DNA of 64,000 nucleotides, from the NCBI GenBank assembly GCA_963576565.1, contig OY755048.1, forward strand, positions 8,266,136 to 8,330,135. The letters run 5' to 3'. Positions 54,356 to 64,000 of this stretch are shown here, in pieces. The notes beneath the pieces are model-generated. The model saw only the letters and a list, made by a program, of their open reading frames with translations, had not been told where the DNA came from and did no database searches. Position 1 is the first letter of the stretch, and every line of letters begins with the position of its first letter. The translations under genes were made by a program, and so were the position numbers. This DNA comes from Aspidapion aeneum (taxonomy: Eukaryota; Arthropoda; Insecta; Coleoptera; Brentidae).

Positions 54356-54936
54356 ACTCTGCCAATATATGGGCCCCTAAGCTCACACTAGGTACTAGGG
54401 TTATAGTGTACGTGTGACCTAATATAACTAAAAACTGAAATATATTTTATTCAACTCCAGACTAAATTATCTTTTGTTTGATATCACACAAGCCATGTTT
54501 TGACTTAAACTCAAATTTTTGAAATCTACCCCCACCCTTAAAAAAAACAAAAACTATAATGTATTTTGTTAAACTACGGACTCAATTACCTTTCGTTTGA
54601 TATCACACACGCCATATTTTCACTTAAGCTCTAATCTTTGAAATATACCCCCACCCTTTTTTTAAAATAAGTTAAAATGTATTTTGTTTAACTCCAGACT
54701 CAATTACCTTTCGTTTGATATCACACACGCCATATTTGCACATAAACTCTAATTTTTTAAATCTACCCCCACCCTTTTATTTGGTTTGTGTTCGTTGGAT
54801 TTTGTTCATTTTTAAATGGGACCATCTCGACCCAAGACCCAGCCTAGGTACCAAATTTCATTAAAATCGGCCAAGCGGTTTTTGAGTTATGCGCGTTGGT
54901 CGTTACAGACAGACATACAGACACACAGACAGACAT

Positions 54937-54974
<38 letters not shown>

Positions 54975-55113
54975 GGCGCAACAAAAAAGTTTCAAAATCA
55001 TCTGAAACGCAAAGATATATAAAAATTTTTGAAATCGGAGCAACTTTTTTTTTCTCGAAAAAATTAGGATCACCATAGCTCACACTACTATAGTATAGTA
55101 TATGTGTGAGCTA
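54356..55113 (-). mobile_element. Hairpin-ended GTCT element D, copy 1
   Basis: Both ends carry AGCTCACAC...GTGTGAGCT-type dyads (54379-54415 region and 55077-55112). Inside are three direct repeats of about 110 bp, each ending in ACCCCCACCC, then the core AAAATCGGCCAAGCGGTTTT, then a (CAGA)n microsatellite at 54905-54975. A GTCY microsatellite next to such a core is characteristic of mini-me/DINE-like Helentron derivatives, which is the suggested class. No coding capacity. Confidence 0.6.
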
Positions 55114-55128
55114 ATACAATAAGTAGAG

Positions 55129-55130
<2 letters not shown>

Positions 55131-55184
<54 letters not shown>
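55131..55184. repeat. (AT)n microsatellite
   Basis: About 27 uninterrupted AT units, 18 bases from element D copy 1. Confidence 0.95.
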
Positions 55185-55186
<2 letters not shown>

Positions 55187-55194
55187 TCAGAATA

Positions 55195-55720
55195 AATTAG
55201 TAAACTAAAAAAAGAAAACCAAAGGGTCAGCATTCCGTAGATTAAGCAAAATATTAAAAAATAAGAAATATCCTCAGTACCTCAAAACGAAAGTGTGTAA
55301 CCAATGTATACTTTCTGTACTTACCTATGGACACTTACAAAATCAAACATAGATAAGATAACAAAAGTTCAAAGATCAATTAAAAAAGAAATGCTACATA
55401 AAATGCTAACAGATAGAAAAGAGAATGAATGGATAAGAAATAAAACAAAAGTAGGTGATCTCAGAGAAGAAGTAGCAAGATTAAAATGAAAATTTGCCGG
55501 TCATAATATCAGAGAGAAAGACGATCGATGCAACAAATGTATTGTAATCTGGAAACTTTGGAAATATAAAAGAAGTTGGGGAAGATTCTAAATGAGATGG
55601 GCAAACGAGTAGAAGATAAATGCGGGAACTAGATGGATGAACACGGCGACACACAGAGAAGAGTGGACGATATTGGGGTAGGCCTATATCCAAAGACGGA
55701 TCAAAGAATGCTAAATAGAT
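55195..55720 (+). pseudogene. LINE C-terminal fragment, distinct family
   Basis: The forward frames encode a decayed tail: VLTYG-like after a cysteine-rich start, NIDKITKVQRSIKKEMLHKM, VGDLREEVARLKWKFAGH (interrupted by a TGA), and after further stops TRWMNTATHREEW and AYIQRRIKE. This order is the usual C-terminus of RTE-type LINE ORFs but is not close to copies 1-3. Confidence 0.6.
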
Positions 55721-56080
55721 AGATAGACAGATACCTGAAATTACTGACGGGGGGGGGCTAGGGGATGTAGTCGTTGCTTTGTGGTATGCAGGAGTGTCGT
55801 ATGCCGCTAAGGAATGGCGCCAACCGAACGACCCCATAGACAGCCGAATTTTCCACAAGTAAGGAAGCATACATACACTTACGTTCATATTACCTTTAAA
55901 ATTAGTAAAGAAAAACATAAAAAAAAATTACTTACAGGATTGTTCCGATTTGTGTCCGGATTATCGAAGTTGTACTGTACAATTAGTACAATACATGGTG
56001 GTAGTAAATATAGTTCATTGCCTTTTAACTTATTATTGATATATTTCCTAAACAGTCCAACCCCATTAAACAAAACATTT
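55721..56080. other. No gene seen
   Basis: Spacer between the LINE fragment and element D copy 2; includes GATA-like and poly-G runs. Confidence 0.4.
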
Positions 56081-56236
56081 TAGCTCACACTATACTATAG
56101 TAGTGTGAGCTATGGTGATCCTAACTTTTTCGAGAAAAAAAAAGTTGCTCCGATTTCAAAAATTTTTATATATCTTTGCGTTTCAGATGATTTTGAAACT
56201 TTTTTGTTGCGCCGTCTGTCTGTCTGTCTGTCTGTA

Positions 56237-56291
<55 letters not shown>

Positions 56292-56833
56292 ATGTCTGTC
56301 TGTAACGACCAACGCGCATAACTCAAAAACCACTTGGCCGATTTTAATGGGTTTTGGGCCGAGATGGTCCCATTTAAAAATGAACAAAATCCACCGAACA
56401 CAAACCAAATAAAAGGGTGGGGGTAGATTTCAAAAATTAGAGTTTAAGTGAAAATATGGCGTGTGTGATATCAAACGAAAGGTAATTGAGTCTGGAGTTA
56501 AACAAAATACATTTTAATTTATTTAAAAGAAAGGGTGGGGGTATATTTCAAAAATTAGAGTTTAAGTGAAAATATGGCGTGTGTGATATCAAACGAATGG
56601 TAATTGAGTCCGGAGTTTAACAAAATACATTTTAGTTTTTGTTTTTTTTAAGGGTGGGGGTAGATTTCAAAAATTTGAGTTTAAGTCAAAACATGGCTTG
56701 TGTGGTATCAAACAAAAGGTAATTTAGTCTGGAGTTGAATAAAATATATTTTAGTTTTTAGTTATATTAGCTCACACGTACACTATAACTATAGTACCTA
56801 GTGTGAGCTTAGGGGCCCATATATTGGCAGAGT
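56081..56833 (+). mobile_element. Hairpin-ended GTCT element D, copy 2
   Basis: Inverted relative to copy 1. Starts with the dyad AGCTCACACT...AGTGTGAGCT (56082-56111), followed by TATGGTGATCCTAA, a (TCTG)n microsatellite at 56214-56304, the core, three ~110-bp repeats with GGGTGGGGGTA, a second dyad near 56769-56810, and GGCAGAGT. Confidence 0.6.
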
Positions 56834-57435
56834 ACTTTTAAAGCTAAACAAGATTTTTTTAACAGTAAACACTTTCACAGAGTATTAATGTGTTTTTATT
56901 AGGTTAAATGACTGATGCGTCGTGATCGTAAAGGATCCGGGATCAGTTTCTTTGGAGTTTAGAGGCCAACGCACTGCCTGATAGATTTCGTTAAAGTGAA
57001 AAATGTCGACAATAGGTGGCGCTGCTGCTAGTAAAATCTCAAAATTATTCGGTAGAAAAGCCATGCAAGTCGGGTTTTAAAATTCGTGTAGAAAAGGGAA
57101 AAATCTAATGTGATTTTAACGGTAATAAAAATCACTTGAAACTAACGTAAAAACAGTGCTGCTTTAATTTGATAATGGCGTTATTACAACGCAGTTTTTA
57201 GCAACGTTATTTTTTATAACGTTAATGAATGACCTATTAAGCTTGTATTCATATATGAAATAAACGATTTTTTCTAGCAGCTTTTAAAATTAACGTTTTT
57301 TTTCATGCCTATTTCACGTGTTAAACACGTGATTGTGCTACGTGGGTTATTGTAGAAAATATTACTTATTATATTAATGTTACTATAAATCTAAACTTCA
57401 AACATCAAAATATATAATTACAATAAAAAAAATTA
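56834..57435. other. No gene seen
   Basis: AT-rich non-coding spacer. Confidence 0.4.
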
Positions 57436-57657
57436 TTAAAATTTAAAAATTTCTTCCAAACCAGGGTTCTCTGGGAGAGTGCCTAAAATTGAAATTGAAT
57501 TTCCCCTTTGTATTGCCAAACTAATTTGTTGAGTGATGAACCTTTTTGCATTATCAATATTTGGTCTTTTACAAATATCTAAGATTATTTTTTTAGCCTC
57601 ATCACCCCATGGTCCCAAAGTTTCCACTCCAAATGGAACAAAAATATATCGCTCCAT
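57436..57657 (-). pseudogene. Short retroelement-like ORF fragment
   Basis: A 73-codon frame with FVPFGVETLGPWGDEAKK and FITQQISLAIQRGNSISIL. I recall this pattern (ETxGxxG...QRxSxAxQRGN) from the C-terminal ends of reverse transcriptase ORFs in eukaryotic retroelements. The element class is not certain, and there is no neighbouring RT sequence. It ends immediately next to element D copy 3. Confidence 0.4.
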
Positions 57658-57679
57658 TAGTTCAGCATATTTTCGTTTT

Positions 57680-58385
57680 TAGCTCACACTACTATATTAT
57701 AGTAGTGTGAGCTATGGTGATCCTAATTTTTTCGAGAAAAAAAAAGTTGCTCCGATTTCAAAATTTTTTATATATCTTTGCGTTTCAGATGATTTTGAAA
57801 CTTTTTTGTCTTGCCGTCTGTCTGTCTGTCTGTATGTCTGTCTGTAACGACCAACCCGCATAACTCAAAAACCGCTTGTCCGATTTACATGAAATTTGGT
57901 ACCTAGGCTGGGTCTTGGGCCGTGGTGATTTAAAAATGAACGAAATCCACCGAACGCAAGCCAAATAAAAGGGTGGGGGTTGATTTCAAAAATGAGAGTT
58001 TATGTGAAAATATGGCGTGTGTGATATTAAACGAAAGGTAATTAAGTCTGGAGTTAAACAAAATGAATTTTAAGTTATTTAAAAGAAAGGGTGGGGGTAG
58101 ATGTCAAAAATTAGAGTTTAAGTGAAAATATGGCGTGTGTGATATCAAACGAAAGGTAAATGAGTCTGGAGTTAAACAAAATACATTTTAGTTTTTAAAA
58201 AAAGGGTGGGGGTAGATTTTAAAAATTAGAGTTTAAGTCAAAACATGGCTTGTGTGGTATCAAACGAAAGGTACTTGAGTCTGGAGTTGAATTAAATATA
58301 TTTCAGTTTTTAGTTATATTAGCTCACACGTACACTATAACTATAGTACCTAGTGTGAGCTTAGGTGCCCATAGATTGGCAGAGT
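57680..58385 (+). mobile_element. Hairpin-ended GTCT element D, copy 3
   Basis: Same orientation as copy 2. The left dyad 57681-57713 is a perfect palindrome (AGCTCACACTACTATA, central T, mirrored). The microsatellite is much shorter (57817-57846). The core at 57853-57895 is in reverse complement, then three ~110-bp repeats, the right dyad 58321-58361 and GGCAGAGT. Confidence 0.6.
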
Positions 58386-58885
58386 TTTTTTTTATTGAAT
58401 CAAAAAACAAATATATAAAAAATTTCATTTTCTTACCTTAAAACCGCCCATTGTAACGCAAATAACTGACTGAGTTTAACGTGGCGATTGGAACAACTCA
58501 GCTGCTTTTTAAAACATGAACCACATCTTTAAAATTGTTTTTGAAGCGCAGCAAATTTGAACTGTTTTAACGTGCCCCGTGTTTCAACCTGCCCAACTTT
58601 CCTCTACTTTTAACTTTTCATTTTATACTTTCTTTGATCGCTTACTGTAAGATGAGACTTTCTGAAGTAAAATATATTCTATAAACAAAGTTAACCAGTT
58701 TTCGTAACAGACAGGCTTCTCGAAATCGAAGTAAAGGTTGTTTTCTTAACTAAAAATTCTTAGGTAGGTACTTCCGTTGACTTACTTACAGTCAAAAAAA
58801 TTTTAAGTAGCTTAAAAGTACTTTTGGTTCCAACTTTTCCGAAAGAAGTCCGGAACGCTTAAATAAGAATATGAAAAAAAATCAT
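58386..58885. other. No gene seen
   Basis: Non-coding spacer. Confidence 0.4.
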
Positions 58886-59117
58886 ATAAAAAACACCCAA
58901 CTGCTAAATTTACTTGTAAGTACTAGTCGCTGTTGAGTACCAAATTGATAGGTACACCTATAATGTACGACAAGCTTCAACTTTTAGTTTTGATGTCCAA
59001 AGCGCATTTACGAAATTATACAGGTTTTTATTTTCATGAATCAGGTTATTGGGTAATTTTGTACCCAACTGCTACTAGTAGCTACAAGTAAATTTAGCAG
59101 TTGGGTGTTTTTTTTAT
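58886..59117. mobile_element. Small palindromic MITE, about 232 bp
   Basis: ACACCCAACTGCTAAATTTA at the left and TAAATTTAGCAGTTGGGTGT at the right are perfect partners. Inverted similarity continues through CTTGTAAGTACTAG/CTAGTAGCTACAAG, about 60 bp per arm. Confidence 0.65.
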
Positions 59118-60540
59118 TTAATTTCTTTTTTATTTCCAACTTTTAGGTTTAATTCTTATTCAGCCTTATAAAAAGTACTATGCATTTACAATTCATTTAG
59201 CTTTACCCAAAAAGTACGTGTAGATTTTCTATGGACGCGAAAAGTGTTACCTTCCATTGAGTGAAGGTGGGGGAGGAGAGAGGGTGGAGAAAAGTAGTAA
59301 AATGGTGTCGAAAAAAATCTTAAAGCGTGTGCCACAAGAGGCGGGAGGGAATAGTAAAATGGTGTTGGAAAAAAATCGTATGGTATAAAATAAAAGGCGT
59401 ATGCAGAAATAATTTTTGAAATCGCTCTATATTTGATTAAATTATGCGAATATGGTTTTTGAGTTGGGTGGGGCGAATGACAGGAGGGGAAATGGGTGAG
59501 AGCAGGGAGGACTACAAAGTAACTACAGCAAATTAGAGGACATTTGCAATGGGTAATCAAAGGAATTTCAATAAAATCACCTGAAATTTAGATAATTTGT
59601 ATGCCTTAAAGCCTACATCATGTGACAAAATGGCGTCTGAAGACCCCCATGTTCATTCCTGTGTAAAAGAATATAGCCTATAGCACTTTCGGGATCAGTA
59701 GCAATTCAACGACACCTGTTTTGTCAAAATCGATTCAGCCGTTCAGCCTCTAGCGTGACACAAACATATTTACTTACATACATATCGCCGTGCTGCAGTT
59801 GGGTAAAAATGGTAGCGATAGTGAGATATTTTGCAGGAAAGTTGGTAACATTGAACTTTTAATATTTAATGATTTAATTGTTATATAAAAAAATCGTTTG
59901 TTTATGGGGTATTTATAAAAAAAGTTCTGCTATACCTTATAAAGACAGAAAAAATATATGGATATTTTTATTTTTGTTTTCGTTTCGTAAGATGAAGAAT
60001 TAATACGAGGTCAAACTTATTTACTTTGGACAAACTGTCCTTTTTTCGTTTAGTTTCCAAAACTTTTCTTTCCCAATTTTGTTGGTGATATATGAGCTTG
60101 ACCTTTAATAAATCAATAAGTAAAATAACAAAATCTTATTTACCTGAACAGTAAAAAAAAATTATTTCTTTAAAAAAAACATATGCTAGAGGATTTTTTA
60201 TAAGTTTAATATATTTAAAAAACTAAGCTGAACTAAATTATTTTAGGTGGTATTAAGTAGGTATATCCTGGCTTTTAACACTTCAAGGGGTTAAAATATT
60301 CAGATTTAAAAGCATGCTCAAAATTAAATTGTATCCGAAAACCCTCTTAAAACTAGGTTACTTAGCCTCACCCTCTGACTGCGTGTTGAAAGTAAATATT
60401 TTCATAATAAACCTTGACGCGATATTTTTTTTTACATTTGCGTGAATATTAAATGGTAGCCTTTTGGGAATAGCACTCATCTATATTTTAAAAAACGAAA
60501 TTTGCATTATTTTTTGTCACACCCTGCTTTTTAGAAAGAG
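59118..60540. other. No gene; one copy of the AAAATCG core motif
   Basis: Non-coding. At 59722 TGTCAAAATCGATTCAGCCG is followed by ACACAAACATATTTACTTAC, resembling the core-plus-short-repeat arrangement of the D and S repeats. A 124-codon reverse frame (59186-59560) is of low complexity without a domain. Confidence 0.45.
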
Positions 60541-60620
60541 TGTACTAACTTAGTAATAGTTGACAATTCAACGTGCGCTATAATTGGCGAAGAAAAATAA
60601 TTTCTCCTAGATGGAGTTGC
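60541..60620 (+). repeat. Repeat T unit 1, 5' piece
   Basis: AATAGTTGACAATTCAACGT to GATGGAGTTGC matches 62462-62530. The unit is cut here by a LINE and resumes at 61667. Confidence 0.75.
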
Positions 60621-61666
60621 CATATTTAGGAATAATGATTGGAGAGAATATGTTATTTGGAAAGCATGTTAAAAGAATAATACAAAAAGCATTAGAAAAA
60701 ACCACCTATATCAATATATTAATGACAAGTAAGAAGGGACCATCAACTGCGAAAGGAGAGCTGCTCTATGGTGTAATACAATCCACCTTGCTATATGGTA
60801 CACCCATTTGGGGAGAAGTGGTAAAAAGAGACAAATACAAAAACATCCTAATTAAAGTGCAAAGGAAAGCGATACTAAGAGTAGCAAATGCCTACCGCAC
60901 TGTATCAAATGAAGCCCTAGAGGTCATAGCAGGAACACCTCCTATTGACCTTGTAATAGAAGAAAGATTATTTTTAGAAAGAAACGGCAACACAGAAGAA
61001 CAGAAAGAGAGAGCTAAAAAGGTTACACTTGAAAAATGGCAAGAAAGGTGGGAAAAAGATACCGGAAAAGCTGTTTGGACAAAGAGACTAATACCAAATA
61101 TAAAACGATGGATGGAATGTAAACATAGATATGTCAATTATCAAATAACGCAGATTTTAACAAATCATGGGTGCTTTAAAGTATACACAAAACGCATAGG
61201 AAAAACAATAAGCGATAGATGTATGTACTGTATGGGCATAGACGACGCAAACCATATACTACTGATTCATTGCCCAAAGTTTAGAGAAAAACGAAACATT
61301 ATGCCTTACATATAGACCAAGGAAACGTACTACCAAAACAAATCATAAATGAGATGCTAAAAAACAAAAATAATTGGAAGGTAGGTAACCAATTAATCAA
61401 AGAAATAATGGATAATAAATGGAAAGATGAACACTCAGAACAAACAATATTACTAGAGTAAAATAGAAATTGTTTGATACCAAACGGCTTGATGTTATTG
61501 AAGTATTGCTAGAAGTCTTGGAATGGTGGAAGGGAGATGTAGTGACACAGCAAGACTGCTGTGCTACCTGATGTAATGTTTAGGAAACGGTTCCGGGGGC
61601 ACATGAATTTCCAGGGACCACTTGTTTTCAGTGCTTGCACTGACTACGCCCTTAACAAAAAAAAAA
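60621..61666 (+). pseudogene. R1-like LINE, 5'-truncated C-terminal part, with poly(A) and target duplication
   Basis: GATGGAGTTGC (60610-60620) and GATGGAATTGC (61667-61677) are an 11-bp target duplication with one mismatch. The insert ends in an A-run at 61656-61666. The ORF runs to 61315: PYLGIMIGENMLFGKHVKRI, LLYGTPIWGE, AILRVANAYRTVSNEALEVI, then a Cys/His motif (CMYCMGIDDANHILLIHC) typical of R1/I-group C-termini. The first codons of the open frame (Met-Glu-Leu) lie in the target duplication and are not LINE sequence. A second frame continues after 61315 to about 61460. Confidence 0.8.
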
Positions 61667-63245
61667 GATGGAATTGCGACAAATTTCGATTTCGGCGGGA
61701 ACATGATGCTTTTTAATTAACTTTCTGTCAAAATATAACATTTTCTTTTTATAGATGACCTTTTATTAGCGTAGTATTTTCGTAAATATTTTTAACATTT
61801 ATTTTCGGGCGCAACAAGGACTTCAGCCCCAGTCTTAATACTCTTAATGCATACAGAAAGAAGAAGGTGTCGTAAGATGGCAATTTAAAAAACAGCTTAA
61901 AAATGTGAAAAAAACTAAGTACTTTTCGATTTTTTTTGTAACATTAATAAAATAGTGGAAATTTGAGAAAAATTACGCCGCACTGTATATATTAGGAAAA
62001 ATGAATTATTTTTCGTAAAAAATTGTGTAAAGCACAAAAAAAAATTTAGAACAAACGAAAAAAAAATGGAGCCGGAGGTGAAAATTTGACAAAAAATAAC
62101 GTCGCAGGCCAACATTTTTAGTAGGTACAGTGTCTCGATTTGAAATGCTAGAAATTGCACCATTTACCAAATACCTAAACTTGGGCAACTTTGCGCCGGT
62201 TCTCTCGGCACTGATTGGGTCTTAATGAATTCGATACGAATGCCGGGTTGCCAAAGTTTCGCTTCAACGTCCGTGCTTTGCTCGCAAGCCGGTTTAATTT
62301 TCAATTAGGGACACGGTACTTTTCGAAAAAAATTGCGTTATAGAAATGGATAAGAACAAAAAAAACCGAACCGAAAATTATAATTACTTTTTGGTAAAAA
62401 TGCCGCTGCAAAATTAAATGACTGTTAAAAATCGAAAGAGTGAAACATAAAATGTCTTTGTAATAGTTGACAATTCAACGCGCGCTGTAATTGGCGAAGA
62501 AAAATAATTTCTCCTTGATGGAGTTGTCACAAATTTCGATTTTGGCGAAAATATGATGCTTTTTTATTAACGTTCCGTCAAAATACAACTTTTTTCTAAT
62601 AGATGACCTGTTATCAGTGTAGTTTGTAATTTCCACTCGCTGGGTATTTTCGTAAATATTTTTAACATTTGTTGGGCGCAACTAATCGGGCCATTTTGGG
62701 GACTTCAGCCCCAGTCTTAATATTTTTAATGCATAGAGCAAGAAGAAGAGGTGTAGTAAGATGGCAATTTTAACAAACTACTTGATAATGTGAAAATTTG
62801 TAATATTAATAAAATAGTGGAAATTTGAGAAAAATTACGCCGGATGCCATAATTTAAGAAAAGTTAATTACTTAAACGGAAAAAATCGTGTTAAGCACTG
62901 AAAAAAAAATGGAACAAACGAAAAAAAATAGAGTTGGAGGCGAAAATTTGACAAAAAATGACGTCGCAGGCCAAAGTTTTAGTAGGCACAGTGCGATTTG
63001 AAAATATTGGAAAGTGCACCATTTTTGGCAACTCTGCGCCCGTTCTCACGGCACTGATTGGGTCTTCATGAATTCAAAACGAATGCTGGGTTGCCAAGGT
63101 TCAGCTTCAACGTCTCAGGCCGTGCTTTGCTCACAAGCTAGTTACATTTTCAAATAGAAACATGGTACTTTTTGAAAGCAATTGCGTTGCAGAAAAAATT
63201 TGTAGAAGAAACGAAGAAAAAACCGAACCGAAAATTATAATTAAT
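61667..63245 (+). repeat. Repeat T, rest of unit 1 and unit 2 (about 850-bp period)
   Basis: Unit 1 resumes at 61667 (GATGGAATTGCGACAAATTT). Unit 2 starts at 62462. Shared phrases include GACTTCAGCCCCAGTCTTAA, GAAATTTGAGAAAAATTACG, GACGTCGCAGGCCAA and GCACTGATTGGGTCTT. With the LINE removed the period is about 850 bp. Short reverse frames lack domains. Confidence 0.75.
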
Positions 63246-63254
63246 TAATTTTTT

Positions 63255-63740
63255 TTTTAAATCTTTGTCGTCTTTGTTGTTAGTCGGTCTATATGTGGTT
63301 TCCATTTACAGTCTAGCACCATCCCCAGATACCTAACCTCTTGCGATAGTGCAAGTGGTCGCCTGTACATTTGTGGTGCTTTGAAGCCTTCTTTGTAAAG
63401 AGAACCATTTCCGTCTTGCTGGGGTTGACGGAGAGGTTGGACTCTTGGCACCAGTTCTCTATTAGTTTGCACGTTCTTTGCATCATTTCGCAAACTTCAC
63501 CTTAACCAGTCCATCGTCGGCGTACGCTTTGCTGTCAAATCCTTGCTCTTTGTCAAATCGAGGTTGTGAAGTAGACTGTCCATTATGAGGCACCAGACGT
63601 GAGGCGATAGGCAGCTGCCCTGGGGGCAGCCTCCTTTTACCGTCGTCTTAACCTGGACGTCCTTCATACTTGCCTCCACTTCTCTCTCCTGTAAGGTCAT
63701 CTCGGTCCATGATATGAGGACCGGGCTGATGCCCTTTTAA
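63255..63740 (-). pseudogene. R1/jockey-like LINE reverse transcriptase fragment
   Basis: Two frames on the minus strand: 63497-63700 carries GCPQGSCLSPHVWCLIMDSL, and 63257-63493 carries the post-catalytic region ending LSQEVRYLGMVLDCKWKPHI. The catalytic YADD is encoded at 63512-63523, but in a different frame from the upstream GCPQGS segment, so a frameshift lies near 63530. It directly adjoins repeat T. Confidence 0.75.
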
Positions 63741-64000
63741 ATATATAATAAATTTCGTAAGTAGAGTGCAGACATTTTGAATACTTATTTCTAAATTGTT
63801 TTTACTAGAGCGGTATTTTTTATTACTCTAGCTACGGCTTCGGTCAAACCGTGCTGACATGGCTGTTGTCATTAAAACTAGATGCATTTTCTGGTAGTTC
63901 CTCCAGCTATACGTTACCAATTTTTTTGCAATTGGAGTTTGCACTGAAAATGTGTTATCTTTAGAAATCTATCGAGGAAAGCCTTTATTTTATAGTCAAG
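63741..64000. other. No gene seen
   Basis: Non-coding sequence to the window edge. Confidence 0.4.

Noticed and set aside
54816..55022. Thr-Asp-Arg-Gln repeat ORFs (also at 56105-56408)
   Set aside because: Translations of the GTCT/CAGA microsatellite in element D.
59186..59560. 124-codon reverse ORF rich in Pro, Ser and Phe
   Set aside because: Low-complexity sequence derived from a G-rich stretch on the plus strand.
1..64000. CRISPR arrays or bacterial operons
   Set aside because: No regular repeat-spacer pattern; all recognised genes are eukaryotic mobile-element genes.

Overview
This window is AT-rich eukaryotic DNA, most likely from an arthropod and probably an insect. The evidence is its mix of element families: a Polinton/Maverick (adintovirus-like) element with a chromodomain integrase, piggyBac, BEL/Pao, a GIY-YIG Penelope-like element, APE-type LINEs (RTE-like and R1/I-group) and pogo. 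The species cannot be named from the sequence. I see no host protein gene, tRNA, rRNA or CRISPR array. Nearly everything recognisable is a mobile element, a derivative of one, or a tandem repeat.

Layout. 1-4.7 kb is the right part of a Polinton: packaging ATPase, a DUF8207-like protein, a fibre-like small protein, integrase, two small genes on the opposite strand, then subterminal 100-bp repeats. 4.7-18 kb has no genes. It holds two roughly 2.4-kb inverted-repeat elements (5.4-7.8 and 13.3-15.7 kb) sharing a ~185-bp internal repeat, a 620-bp TATGC pentanucleotide array (9.9-10.5 kb), and TIR-bearing non-autonomous elements. 18.9-23.5 kb is a dispersed repeat arranged as a large inverted repeat, interrupted by a LINE fragment and by a complete but frame-broken piggyBac element with TTAA target duplications. 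24-31 kb has a 121-bp solo Penelope fragment carrying a hammerhead-like fold, an RTE-like LINE, SINE-like copies, a palindromic MITE, and an I-group LINE inserted in a MITE-like element. 31.4-35.1 kb is a composite Penelope-like insertion: a truncated inverted copy joined to a nearly full copy, bounded by one 12-bp target duplication. 35.9-39.5 kb has a pogo deletion derivative, SINE-like copies and a hAT-like MITE. 40.9-49.4 kb is one RTE-like LINE split by a 6,466-bp BEL/Pao retrotransposon (CTTCCT target duplication) whose 5' LTR has collapsed to a 19-bp palindrome. 49.4-64 kb carries further MITEs, three copies of a hairpin-ended element with GTCT microsatellites, LINE fragments and an ~850-bp repeat interrupted by an R1-like LINE.

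How the parts relate. No gene here is likely to serve the host. The Polinton genes belong to one virus-like element. The LINE, Penelope and BEL coding regions are mostly decayed, with frameshifts, stops and lost catalytic residues. The most interesting signals are RNA and terminal structures: the hammerhead-like fold with a paired C3-G8 to U3-A8 change at three loci, the solo insertion beginning at that fold, and the collapsed LTR. Also notable is a short core motif (AAAATCGGTTCAGTAG-like) recurring in unrelated repeats.
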